From the NCBI GenBank assembly GCA_963575645.1, contig OY754470.1:26394501-26458500 (forward strand): 64,000 bases of DNA, read 5' to 3'. Position numbers and translations under genes: made by a program. This stretch comes from Xanthostigma xanthostigma. Lineage: Eukaryota > Arthropoda > Insecta > Raphidioptera > Raphidiidae. The notes under the pieces were generated by a model. The model was not told the DNA's origin. It did no database searches and worked only from the letters and a program-made list of their open reading frames with translations. Shown here one piece after another: positions 23,160-34,574 of the stretch; position 1 is the stretch's first letter, and every line of letters begins with the position of its first letter.

Positions 23160-24778
23160 TTTACAAGATTTCTTTTGCAAGCTGGTATAATTATATTATC
23201 TCAGTATTAAAAACTTTCGAATTTTAATCGTCTTATTGTCTTTATATACATTATTAGATTTACAGTTGGCGCCATACTTGTGCAGTAAAAACCACATTAT
23301 TTAGTTAATTTCTAACTAGAAAACACTGATATATTTTCGATATTTTCACAGATCATTCAGTTTATTTATTAGTGAGAGATATTCACTGTTTCGGTTTATA
23401 GTTGATCGCACGCACATTTTGACGTTTCACCGTCAGACTAGAAACTCAAGCGTTAACGCATATTTCAAAGAAATAATCATTAGTTCAAAACTTGCACTCC
23501 TTAACCACAAAAAAATAAAAAATTAAAAGTTTATATGAACCATTTAAAAACAATGGTTAAAGACGTCATTTGAAGTATACAGTTACTTTTAGATCTTCTG
23601 CACTAGATATTTTGATTCTTAAAACTCGTTTTAATATAATGTCGCTAATCGGCAATGAGTGGCGTAGCTACCCGTGGGTGCAGTGGGCCTCGCGCGAGAT
23701 CCCTTGTGCGCTGAATTGAGGCCAAACGCCATAAAATATATTTTACCTACGCTAAATATGTAGTAAAAGACCCTACTAAATATAACCTGCATACAAATAT
23801 GTTAGGATCATTGCATTGTTTTTGAGAATAGGTACCTACTGAAAGAAAAGGACCTCTCTGATGCGACTTCGCCCACGCTACGTCACCGTCAGCAATGTGC
23901 GTCAAGTTGGATGAAAATTTAAGCGTTAGTGCCGGAAAATTGTGGAAAATATAGAAGATTGATGGTGTCCCATCCAACTTGACGCACATCTGTCGGCAAT
24001 AGTATATCGTAGATTCAATACGTTTGTTGTGTGTTTTAATGTTAATCTCTGTATTTTGATAGTCAAAAACTATTTTTAGTGTATTGGCTATAAGGCACTT
24101 ACACTATTGGCGTCGGTCGGATTGCAGGACCTAGGAGCCGGACCAAAATTTTTCGACGTTTCATAAGCCCCCTAAAAAGTTTGGAACCATTTTTGGAAAT
24201 GTTTCTATATATACATTTATGTGTGCGGGCAATAACTTTCGGAGTTATTTGATTTTGATGAAATTTTGTCCACATGTTGAAATACATCACCGCACAAAGG
24301 CTACTTAAAATGAGCATAATCGGACCATTTTAAGGGTGGTTTATAGAGGTTAAAAAAGTTTTTGGGCCCAAAAAAACCGAAAAATTTCTCCGAATCGTTT
24401 CAAAATTGAAATTTAACCCTTGAGTAATGATAAAAATGTGCCACCAAAATTTTAATAAAAACGGTCTGACAGAACAGGACTTACAAATTTTGTGAAAACA
24501 TTAGTTTGTGTCTATTATGGAGGGTTAAATTTTTTATTTTGCCCAAAAACAAAAGAGTTAAAGTTCACATAATAAAGCCACACTGCCTGTATTCGCAAAT
24601 ACACTATATTATCGGCAGGGTTTCGCACTGCGACCCGAGTTTTTTTACTTCATATGACGTCAATAATCATTATTAAAAAACGATCTTTAGAACATAAACA
24701 TGTTAATACATCTAAATAAACGGCATCATATTAAAAAAAAAGCTGGTTTAAAATGTAACAAATTTTAATCAGTACGTA
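23160..24778. other. no gene seen; possible repeat fragments
   Basis: A hAT-like start GTGGCGTAGCTACCCGTGGG lies near 23,661 with a weak partner (GCCCACGCTACG) near 23,872. The block at 24,100-24,600 has the low-complexity style of a dispersed repeat. Neither could be delimited. Confidence 0.35.
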
Positions 24779-24784
24779 TTTATT
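24779..24784 (-). promoter_or_regulatory. poly(A) signal of the PTB-SH2 adaptor gene
   Basis: AATAAA on the minus strand, about 80 bases beyond the stop codon of the terminal exon. Confidence 0.45.
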
Positions 24785-24866
24785 GTCTTTTGTTTCTTTG
24801 AAATATTAGTATGTATATCTTTTTTCAACAATTAATTCTTACTGAATTTTAGTTAACACTTAACGT

Positions 24867-27800
24867 TCACACGTTCAAATCGGCCATCATCTTTCGGAAA
24901 TCTGCTAATGTGTTGTAATCAGGATCCGAGTCTATATCAGCAAAATCTCTGTTTGAATCTGACTTAACAAAACTGGGATTGTACCTGAAAAACAAAATAC
25001 AACGCGGACATATTAGAATGCGTTCACAGTGGATACGAAATACAGAATTCTAAATACATCAAAGGAAACTGTGGCTCACTGACTGCTCTATCAACGCACA
25101 GCTCAAACCATTGGACGGATTGGGCTGTTTGGCACACATATAGTTATTATGACATAGGAATCCGCTAAAAACGCACCCCCTGATATCTGCGCCCTTGACT
25201 TGAAACCGAGCAGCGATGTCAAGCAGAGAATCTAGCTTCATGTGCAGCGGCGCTTAGCTTAGTTCTAGCAATATTTTTATAGATATTAATATATTTTTTT
25301 TGGTACGTACCTGCTTAATGATAAAGGACAGGGTAATAATTCAGGCATAACTGAATGATGCGTTATGAGAGCCGTAAGCGTTGTGAATTCTTTCGTGAAT
25401 CCCTGCAAAAAATAACCAAGCTGTTAACAAAATACGAGTAGAGTAAAGGCACAAGTAGTTCATGAGTTGATCGCACATATATGATAAGTTTTTTATACAA
25501 CATTCGGTAGATTTAAGAATGCAATTTTTTTTCAATTAACTGGCGACCTGAAAGTCGCATGGACGTATCCAGGGGTGAGCAGAGGAGTGCAGTATTTCGG
25601 CAATTTTTACTCAAGAATTAAGTATGGGGGGCTGTTAATAAAGATTTAATCTTCAAAGCACAAAATAAATGCATTCGTATTCTGGCCAAATTAAATGCCA
25701 ATCATACAGAGGAATCTTTAAAGCTCTTGGACTCATGACACTGCCTTCTGTATAGATCTATGAATGTATTCGTAAAAGAATATTTCAGCCTTTTCAGTAA
25801 CCATCAATTGTTACATAAGTATAACATCAGGGGAAACAATGACTTTCGCTTGCCGGATCATTCTTTGACTACCTTTGAAAAAGGTGTGCTCTAGAACTGT
25901 ATTAAACTTTACAACCATCTGTCAGCTGAGATCAAATCTTTGCCATTCAAAACATGAAAAGGAAGTTAAAGACTGATTTGGTAAGCAGAGAATTTTATTG
26001 CATTAATGAATTTTTAAATATGTAATTTTTTTATTGTTTTCATAGACATGCCATATACTTTATTGTCAATGTGGTAAAATAAATATTATTATTATTATTA
26101 TTATTATGGTGAAGGAAGCGTATTTATTAAATATGTTATGTTCTATGTCCGTTAAAAATTTTAATTAAGTTGTAAGTAAAGGGTAATCTTGGACTGATAT
26201 CAGTCCAAGATTACCCTTTACTTACAACTTAACGTATTTATTAAATTTTAGTAAAGCGTAGTAATAATGAAAGATAATGGTTGAGATCTGCCAGAACTGA
26301 ATTCACAGTTTCATGAGTAGATCGTCCGATAGCAGCAAACGCTACATTTAAAGGTTTGTAACTGAAATGGTGGAAGTCACGGTACGGTGGTGAAAGTGTC
26401 GGTTTGATTAAATTTAAATAGGTACTTTGCTGTTCTAATGAAGGATAATAGTTCAGATTTCCTAGAACTGATTTCACAATTCATAACTTGATCGGCCGTT
26501 AGCAGCAAAGACTACATTTAAAGGTTTGTAATTGAAATGGTGGAAGTCGCGGTACGGTGGTGAAAGTGTCGGTTTGATTAAATTCAAATAAAAAGTACTT
26601 TGCTGTTCTAATGAACGATAATAGTTGAGATTTCCTAGAACTGATTTCACAATTCATAAGTTGATCGTCCGATAGCAGCAAACGCTACATTCAAAGGTTT
26701 GTAACTGAAATGGTGGAAGTGTCGGTACGATGGTGGAAGTAGCGGATCGATACAGATGGAGCATACTACTTTTCATTCAACAAAAATGTATTGTTTTAAA
26801 CATCAAATTGTGTTTTAATTGTACAATATTTTTATTCCAATAAATAAAAATATGTTGAACAATTAAACAAACTACTAAATTATAGAAAATACAGTGGATT
26901 TCATTTATAACGACCTCGGTTGTACCGACTTTTCGGTTATAGTGACGTAACACTTAAGTCCCTTGAATTTAAAGTATACTTTTCTTTCTATATAGCGACG
27001 GAATTATGTCTTTGCTATAACATAAATCCACTGTACATATAGATTTACGATTACTGCTGCGAGTTGAAGTAATTTTTAGCAAGTCCAAGGAATAGAAATT
27101 TAGCAAATTATTTATTTTCGATACACAAACAAAATAAAACAAAAATTTTGAACTAAATAATCTTTCTGTAGCATGGAAAATAAAAAATATCCAGCATTCT
27201 GACTGGTTGCGTTTTACTGCCTGTCGCAATTTTTTTCTGAACAGGTGTTTTTTTTTGGGGGGGGGAACCCGCAATAGCCTTATAAAATAGTAGATTAGGT
27301 ATCTAGTTTGTATTGCATTATTTTACGTCGAGTGATTAGCCAGTTTTAACACTCACACGAGTACCTAATATAAGCATTATAATACTACATTTTTCTGCAT
27401 GTACCTCTTACAAAATAGCTGATTTTCACGTTATAATAAGTATATTCTATATTTATAATATTTTTGACAGTTCACGTTCGGCCACATATACTGGTTAAAT
27501 CGCGTTTCGTTTTACTTTACACACTAGTGCGAAAAAAGATAATTTTAATATAGGCATGAAAAGCAGCTATTTACAGGGGGCGAGCAAAAACCTATTTTGG
27601 AGGTCAATAAACTCCATATATCATAAGTGCGAGAGCGATGTAATGTCTCATCTTTCTCTCTCTCTCATCTCACGATTGCTACTGCTAATATCTTTTCAAA
27701 TACACGTTCATATAGATTTGTATTGTTCTTTAGATATTGCATTTTTTTGCTAATGAGTTAAAGAGACATAATATTGATAATAAAGCATATACGCACCTTG

Positions 27801-30800
27801 ATTTTATATCCTTTATTGGTTCTCATAATGAGATAATGTGCAATTCCTGTTCCTGTAGGCTGGAAGTCCCTCGGGACTCGGAGTGACAGAGCGTAACATC
27901 CGGGTTTACTAGTGCTCTCTCGAACCATGAACGCGCCAACCGGTTCCTGACCAAGTACCTCTAGTGTTATTTCTCTGGGAATACCAGCTTGGAACCAAGG
28001 CGCCGTCCTTAACTCACCCTCTTCCCTATTGTTCAGACTATCTGTTCTCTCGGGCAAGGGAGGAGGTGTTGGCGTGGAACCTGCTGCGAACGGTTAATAA
28101 CATATTTAATATATTAAGACAATTTACGATATTTGGAATAAAGAAGGTTTATGTAAAGTATATGATAACGTAGTCAGGGGAGGAGTTAAAAACACAATGC
28201 GATAAAATCGAGTATATTTATCATCTTCCGTGTCTGTCCGTTCTTCTGTCTATTCTCCTGATTTTCAGAACAAATCTGCTCCTAGCACTTCATCAACCTT
28301 GGGACCTACAAGCCGCCACTGACTATAAAAACTACGATAGGCATAATAATTTAAAATTCCATTATGCGTTTCTTGTCAATAAAAATGATTTTAATATAAG
28401 AACACTAGCGGTCCTGCCCGGTTTCGCCCGGGTGCAAAAGAACGAATGGGGAAGGAAGGGACATGAGTACGCACGTTCATCTTAGTTTACCGAGATGAAT
28501 GTTGTGTCCAAATTTCATGATTTCATGAGTTACCGTTCAAAAGTTTTTGTCGTTAAAAGGCAGTATTTATACTTTTTTTAAGTAATACATTTCTTTTAAA
28601 TCAATTATTACTGTGATTAATAAAATATAACAAATATTTAATTGAAAACAGTGTAGGAAAATGATTTTTATATAGGTACCTATAGTTGTAGCAGTTTTCA
28701 AATGAGCTATTAATTAGATTTATTTAATTTTAATTAGTCGTAAATAAAATTAAAATAAATTTAAATGTAAGCCTTAGAATAAAGTAATGTAGAAAATGAA
28801 AAAAAAATAAAAAATATATTCGCCCACCGTGGGGCTCGAACCCACGACTCTGATATTAAGAGTCGCATGCTCTACCGACTGAGCTAGCCGGGCTTGTGAA
28901 TGTACGACGCTATTATTGGAATATTTAGTTAGGGCATTTCACCTGAATAGAAGCTAATGACATACAAATTTTGAGATAAATTTTGCAACATTTTTCATTG
29001 ATACTCTGCTCCTATTGGTCGTAGCGTGATATTATATAGCCTATATCCTTCCTCGATAAATGGGCTATACAACAAAAAAAATTTTTTTTCAATTCAAACC
29101 AGTAGTTCCTGAGATTAGCGCGTTCAACCAAACAAACAAACACACTCTTCAGCTTTATAAATTAGTATAGAAGTATAGATATAGATTAAAAAGTGTAAAT
29201 GAACTGACCCAGCACGCTGCTTTCCGTTTGCGCCGAGCTGCTCGAACTGATTTGCGATATCCTCTTCGCTTTGAAATCCTGCTCATTGGACGTAATTGTC
29301 TTTTGATTGAACAGTCTACCGTTATCTATTTCTATCACATGTTTGGTAGGAATTTCATTATTATCAGTTGACGAGGTTCTGTCAGTCTCATTGACTGTTT
29401 CATTGACGTAGCCTCCGGAGAGAGGTCTTCCACTTGGACTGTCTGGTGTGTTGCCTTGAACTGGGAACAATAAAAACAAGTAATAAGAAAAATCGTACAT
29501 TAATAAATCTCTAGCTTTTTGTCCACAATCCTGCGATTTTTCTTATTCATTATTATCTCGATGGACACGATATCTAATATAAATAAAAACAAGCCTCGGA
29601 ATTCCTAGAAATGTGTTCTAAAGTAAACTTGTCTTTAAAAAAACGGTGGAAAAAAATTAAAGTAAAATTATGTAAAAAAAGTTATGCGATTTAAAGTTGC
29701 GCTTTGTGGCAATTTTTTTTTGTCGTAGAGAGTAAGTTCTAATTTTTTGTCAGAAAAAAAGGATGAACGTAACATTTTGATTTATTTACTACAATTATGC
29801 AAATGACCTTAGCCAATTTTAAATAATATTAATAGTATATTACACCCCACACTGGCCGAATGTTTGATATCCTTGCACTGCGCGTTGTAGTGGATACATC
29901 TGTAAGTAGGATATAGTTACGTATATCATTTGAAATGTAGAACTGCAAGATATGTTAATTTAAAACGGTTAGTAATAATCGTTCTAGTTAATAACGCGAC
30001 GTTTGCATTTTGAATGATATAAATATATGTGTATTTGGAAGGAAGGAAGAAGTCAGGTGGTGGACGCACGTGGCTAAGCCAGCGCGAGCTGGCGTAGGTC
30101 GACGTTGGTAATGTTAATAAATGATTATTAAATCAAATTCAATAGTTTTAGTAATTTAAAAAAACCTGATTAACCACCAACACTATATGGCGACCCTGCC
30201 AGTTAAGAGCAAACTACAGCGTCATGATGCCCGAGGTGAAGCCAGTGTGATGTGTACTATTTTTCTTCATACCTTGGTCGGAAGTTTATTAAATACATTA
30301 ATTACTTATTAATTACATAAAAACACAGATAAATTCCAAGCAAGCAGCTTTGAAGTTATACGTAAAAACACAAACGACAGCTGTTCTATTAGCTAAAATT
30401 TAAAAGGGTTGGTATGGAAACGACATCTAAACAACAGTTGATTGGTTGTTTTTGCTTTACTACCGCCCGAACGTAAGAACTTCCCGTATTGCAGTGTGTA
30501 ATTCCACGAAGGATTAAATGTTAAACTTTCTGCCTTACAATTGGTGCCGAAAGTATGCACTTTCGATCGAGGTAAGAAAACACATTATTTGACCACTGAC
30601 CCGTAGAACGTCTCTTATGTTTATAGACATCACAAATGGAAATTCGAGTTAGAAATTGACTGATTTTTTTAAATGTGATAAAAATAATGAGGCAATTATT
30701 TAAATATCGTGGTTATTATTGTGGAGAAAATACCTTGCACAAGTGGGCAACTATCTTCATCGTCTATAGGACTGCCACCCGTGAGTCCCATCGTTAGCCT

Positions 30801-31959
30801 TTTGATTAAGGGCGGTTTATCTGTTAATCGTTTATACGAATTGAGTTCAGTCGGAGAGTTACTCTCATCGCTACTAGGGGTGCTCTGTTGAGACTGACTA
30901 AGGGGCGCAGCTCCTCCCGCTAAAACGTTATACGTGTGACGCTGCAGCCCTGGTATATTAGCGGGCGGAGGCACCTTGAGTCCCGCGCGATGGAGAGGAG
31001 AACCGTTGCCTCCTAGTGGACGGTGGATGTTCATGGCGGTTATTGGTGGTGCGGACGCAGGCGACGACTTTTCCGAATCACTTGTCAATGAATTACACTT
31101 CGACTGAAATAATATCAATATATAAAATTCTTCGTTTACTTTCCTTGAGGGTTTTATCCTACTGTATAACATTTAGACGAAAAAATGATTGTAATTTTTA
31201 TTTGTCTGTTCGAACTTCAAATATCAGTTTATTTGTAAGTACAAATGGAGTTGGTACTAGGCTTGGGTAACTCAGATCTGAACCGGTTCAAAGAGCCGGC
31301 TCCCACAGAAGATCCGTGAGAGCCGGCTCACTTTTTTATGAGCCGACGGCTCAAGGGATCCGCATACCTAACTCAGTGAAACACTTAATACACAGAAGCA
31401 CTGTTAGCTCAAATGACTCATGCATCATAATATGTCTGGCTATGGTACACACTATACAGACAGGCGGTACAATGTTTTACTTAAGTCACAACTATTTAAG
31501 GTATTGTATTGCATATTGTAATATGCTTTCTGTAACATAGCAAGTAGAAACCTGTAAAACCCCGCCTTATAATATGTGAGTCACTGGCATAATATTAGGT
31601 GATATGATTGACTTGACTCAACTAACTCAGTTGGCTCAGTTGACTCGAATAACATATTCAGAACTCGGCTCTTTTTGAACCGGTTCAGGGAGCCGGCTCA
31701 CATACGGTATCCAGATGCAAAGATGCAGATCACTAAAAAGACCCGTTTATCCCATCTCTAGTTGGTACGTAATCGATTTTTATTCGGTTGCGAGATTCAA
31801 CTGACTACTTACCCAAGTAACAGTCGAGCCCTTACTGGAGTTATCTACTTCCTGGAGCTGCGTAGCGATCAACTCCTGGAAAGTAGGCTGTTGCCTCTGT
31901 AGTTGCGCCGCGTACGCCATACGAAACGCATTGCCGACGATGGAATTCAGTTCTTCTGC
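24867..31959 (-). CDS. PTB-SH2 adaptor protein with tensin-like SH2 domain, 3' six exons (5' partial)
   Basis: A cytoplasmic phosphotyrosine-signalling adaptor. Exons in transcript order are 31959-31813, 31103-30734, 29460-29209, 28080-27797, 25402-25311 and 24984-24867. Introns are GT-AG, phases agree, and the frame stays open for 420 residues to a TGA. Residues 1-49 (AEELNSIVGNAFRMAYAAQL onward) look like the last helix of a PTB domain. A serine/proline-rich linker follows, with PTPPPLPER, a class II SH3-ligand pattern, just before the SH2 domain. The SH2 domain starts at APWFQAGIPREI, has the phosphotyrosine-binding FMVRES, and continues through GYKIKGFTKEF to LLPCPLSLSR. A short acidic tail ends in DFRKMMADLNV. 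The SH2 spacing resembles tensin (GAFIIRDS), but here PTB precedes SH2, as in Shc; tensins have the reverse order. I cannot name the ortholog. The PTB core and the start codon lie upstream and were not found. Confidence 0.85.
25560..26106 (+). mobile_element. LINE 3' end (Jockey/CR1-type) with ATT tail
   Basis: Plus-strand translation gives IFKAQNKCIRILAKLNANHT and ESLKALGLMTLPSV, the usual C-terminal text of LINE reverse transcriptases, followed by frame breaks and a (TTA)n tail ending at about 26,106. It lies antisense in the PTB-SH2 intron. Confidence 0.8.
26165..26232. repeat. 68-bp perfect palindrome
   Basis: Each 34-base half begins TTAAGTTGTAAGTAAAGGGT and meets its partner at GATATC with no spacer and no mismatch. 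It lies next to the tandem repeat at 26,240. Confidence 0.9.
26240..26745. repeat. tandem repeat, about three units of 163-180 bp
   Basis: AGCAGCAAACGCTACATT followed by AAAGGTTTGTAACTGAAATG recurs at 26,331, 26,511 and about 26,674. It is intronic in the PTB-SH2 gene. Overlapping minus-strand frames are side effects. Confidence 0.8.
26892..27033. mobile_element. pogo/Tigger-like MITE
   Basis: CAGTGGATTTCATTTATAAC and inverted ATAAATCCACTG bound 142 bp, with TA on both sides. Confidence 0.75.
28081..28086 (-). promoter_or_regulatory. NAGNAG tandem splice acceptor before the SH2 exon
   Basis: The acceptor of exon 28,080-27,797 reads GCAGCAG directly before the exon. Use of the first AG would add one in-frame codon between the linker and the PPPLPER motif. 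I chose the second AG for the model. Confidence 0.4.
28405..29175 (+). repeat. RTE-like/SINE-type repeat, interrupted by a tRNA-bearing insert
   Basis: GGTTTCGCCCGGGTGCAAAA at the start and TATTATATAGCC...CTTCAGCTTTATAAATTAGT at the end match the 1385 copy. About 28,557-28,965 has no counterpart there and holds the tRNA-Lys-like sequence. Confidence 0.65.
28821..28893 (-). tRNA. tRNA-Lys (CTT)-like gene, degenerate
   Basis: The 73-nt cloverleaf has GCCCGGC/GGTGGGC acceptor arms, A box TAGCTCAGTCGG, B box GGTTCGAGCCC and anticodon loop CTCTTAA (anticodon CTT, lysine). T runs follow its 3' end on the minus strand and could terminate polymerase III. The anticodon stem TGCGA/TATCA has two mismatches and the acceptor stem one G-G, so it is either a decaying gene or a tRNA-derived repeat. 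It sits inside about 400 bases that interrupt an RTE-like repeat in an intron of the PTB-SH2 gene, which points to a transposed copy. Confidence 0.6.
30030..30560 (+). mobile_element. possible LTR-retrotransposon fossil pieces
   Basis: TGGCGACCC (30,188) follows an AATAAA-bearing, LTR-like stretch, and TTGGTGCCGAAA (30,541) follows another. Both resemble tRNA primer-binding sites, the first Ty3/gypsy-like and the second BEL/Pao-like. No coding region remains. If real, these are old solo or edge fragments. Confidence 0.25.
31258..31760. mobile_element. hAT-type element, non-autonomous, 503 bp
   Basis: Ends are TAGGCTTGGGTAACTCAG and CCCATCTCTA. GTTGGTAC is duplicated at 31,250-31,257 and 31,761-31,768. 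Subterminal GAACCGGTTC and GAGCCGGCTC repeats occur near both ends. It lies in the PTB-SH2 intron just downstream of the first visible exon. Confidence 0.85.
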
Positions 31960-32540
31960 CTGAAACAAATGAAATTTGAAATTTTAACTATGAAAATAAC
32001 AAATATATTTTGGAGGTTAAAATGAGAGAACATATTTATATCGCGTTATCAAAAGTCGGAACAGGTCTGGATTTATTGACCAGGCAATGTAGGCAGCTGC
32101 CTAGGGCGGCAAGATTTAGGTGACAGCAAATTTTGGGGGAAACTTTTAAAATTTGTTTTACCCGCGAGGGAAACTGACAGTATACTCAGTAGTATCAATA
32201 TTGGAACACACGATCTGAGAATTTGCTGCCTATTTTGTAGGTTCATGTATCAACGCATATTATAGATAGAAAATCCCCAAATTGAGAAGAGTATCGGTTT
32301 ACACAAGCGTAGAGTTGAAAAACTCTTATGTATCGATGTTTCCTTGATATTGAGTATTCGGTAAGTATCGATAGTAAAGTTCTTCTAATGTCTCCTATAG
32401 TAGATATTGTGCAAAAACATAACCTACCCTCTGTCATTTTTACTAAACATAACGTAACTGATTAATTATTGACGTTATTGTTAATTATAGAGAGTGTTAC
32501 AAGTTTCAACGGCATACATTTCAGGTATGTTATTTTTTTT

Positions 32541-33206
32541 GACGTGATAACGTCTTATAAATTGATGAATCACCAATCTTATAAATTGATAAAACACCGG
32601 CTGCATGCACGAAAAAGTGTAACGTTCCTAACGTACCTAACGTTCGTAACGCGTAACGTTCCGCCTGACCCTGTGCGTGCTTTTTGCTAATTTCTCGCTC
32701 AATTTAAATCAGATCGGTTTGAAACCAGTCTTAAACGAAAGAGGAGAACATTTTACATAGATTTCGTATAACAGAATTTGCCTAAACAGTTTGTTTATAC
32801 AAATTTATATAGAAAAATAGCTGTATAAATGCAATGTTGTCTAATGCATGGCGCGACGCGGTCGGTCGTCTTTGTTTGCCGTACATGGAAATTAGAAAAT
32901 AACGTATGTCTTGTCTTAACATGAAAACGGCTGCATTTCTAATGTTTAATTCAATTTTTTGACATTAGTATTTTGTGAAATGCAACGCCTTCTAAGTTAA
33001 GTATTGGAATAACTAATTATTATTAGAACATAATACTTTGACAGTTGCAAACGTCACTTTTGACATTTCTTATCATTCCGACACCAAGGATAAGCGGATT
33101 GAAACCAAATTTTGGGAGGTTTAGGTTATGTATTACGGAATACGTTATCACGTAAAACTATCGTCCGTAAACCGACTTTATAGACAACCAATTTTTTTTT
33201 AGAATT
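32541..33206 (-). repeat. 680-bp interspersed element, copy inverted relative to 34,771-35,455
   Basis: GACGTGATAACGTCTTATAA at this edge through CCGACTTTATAGACAACCAA at the other matches the 34,771-35,455 copy in inverse, with a few indels. No coding sequence. Confidence 0.85.
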
Positions 33207-33419
33207 ATTTCCGATCCACGGGTTTGGACAATGGAATCGTTATAACGTAAAAAATGGAATCGTTATAACATAAAAAATAATGTTTCACATAAAATAAAAT
33301 GAAATTTCTGTTAACGCATACGATGCCGAGGGTACCCGCTAGTAGTAAATATATATGATATTTGCTGATTTTGCATGGTTTCACATGTAAAAATTAACTA
33401 AAGCGTGTTTATTGTTTAC

Positions 33420-33620
33420 TAGTGGCCCGGTCCGGCTTCGCCCGAATTTGTAGACTGCCGCCGTCGAGTTACGTTGGAAAATTAATGGCCACGAAAAGTG
33501 ATTTTATTTTAACGCGATAATATGCAGCCTATGTCCATCCGGAAGGTCTATTCTAAATACTTATTAGTGAAAAAGAAATTGGAATCAGATAAGTCGTTTC
33601 GGAGATTATACACAAAATTC
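33420..33620. repeat. dispersed repeat fragment
   Basis: CTAGTGGCCCGGTCCGGC and following text is the inverse of the fragment at 820-1130. Confidence 0.5.
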
Positions 33621-33633
33621 GCATTCTCTAACT

Positions 33634-34169
33634 CAGTGATTCCCAAAGTGGTCTATATCGACCCCCAGGGGTCGACGACAACTTGCAAGAAGTCCATGTC
33701 AGCGGGAAAAAAAATTGGGGGTCCATGAAATGAAAATGGGAGTCGACGATAGTGAATCTCCTAACAAAAAAAGAAACAAACTGGACATCGTTAACCGAAG
33801 AGATTTAAGATTAAATCTAACTAAATTGATGCCAAATGTTGACAATTTATTATTAAAGCATGAGGTTCATCGATCACACTAAAAGCATTTATTTTTTGCT
33901 TAGTTATTTTATGTAACAGAGAGTAAATTTTAGTTTGATTCGTTTAATTTCAATCTAATTAATAAATGTATAAAACTAAACATTTCACACTACATTCACT
34001 ACCGTTATAAATTTAAATCGTTCAAAGTGAGTAGCACTATACCAGTTGTCAAAAATACATTTGAAATTAATGAATTTGCAAAAAATCAATATCAGATAAG
34101 CAGGGGGTCTACCCAAAACCGAAGAACATGGCAAGTGGTCTACGAGACAAAAAAGTTTGGGAGCCTCTG
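33634..34169 (+). mobile_element. hAT element remnant with transposase C-terminus, copy 1
   Basis: CAGTGATTCCCAAAGTGGTC and inverse AAAGTTTGGGAGCCTCTG bound 536 bp, with CTCTAACT/GTCTAACT flanks. A plus-strand frame near 33,765 reads KRNKLDIVNRRDLRLNLTKL, the end of the hAT dimerisation domain. The rest of the transposase is deleted. Its twin is at 46,818. Confidence 0.85.
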
Positions 34170-34229
34170 GTCTAACTCATTTCTTTTCAAGGGATTAATT
34201 TTTTCAGAACGAAAGAACAGCTGATTTTT

Positions 34230-34570
34230 TTATTTTCAAAATATTTACGAAACTGTCAAGTTTAGGAAAAAAACTCTTTTAAAATACTGTCTTGTAACAA
34301 ATACCTAGAATAATAAATTGTTATGAAAAGTAACAGAAAAAAATACGTTGTGGCACAAATATCTTCTGCGAAAGTGCCGATTTCTCTAAAAACAATAGAG
34401 TTTTTCAAATATTTTTTTTCAAAATTTGGTTTCAACCCGCTCAGTCCTTTGGCCGATATCGTGCTAACAGATTTCTTGCAAAAACATGTTTTTAACATTT
34501 CGGGAACACCAATTAGTAGGGTTAGAAGGGTTGTAACATTGTGAAAAGTGAGTTTTAGCCTGGGGGGGGA
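34230..34570. repeat. dispersed repeat, shared with 55,480-55,870
   Basis: TTTCAAAATATTT, CGAAACT and AAAATTTGGTTTCAA...GATATCGTGCT are shared by the two loci. The class is unknown. Confidence 0.55.
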
Positions 34571-34574
34571 CCTA

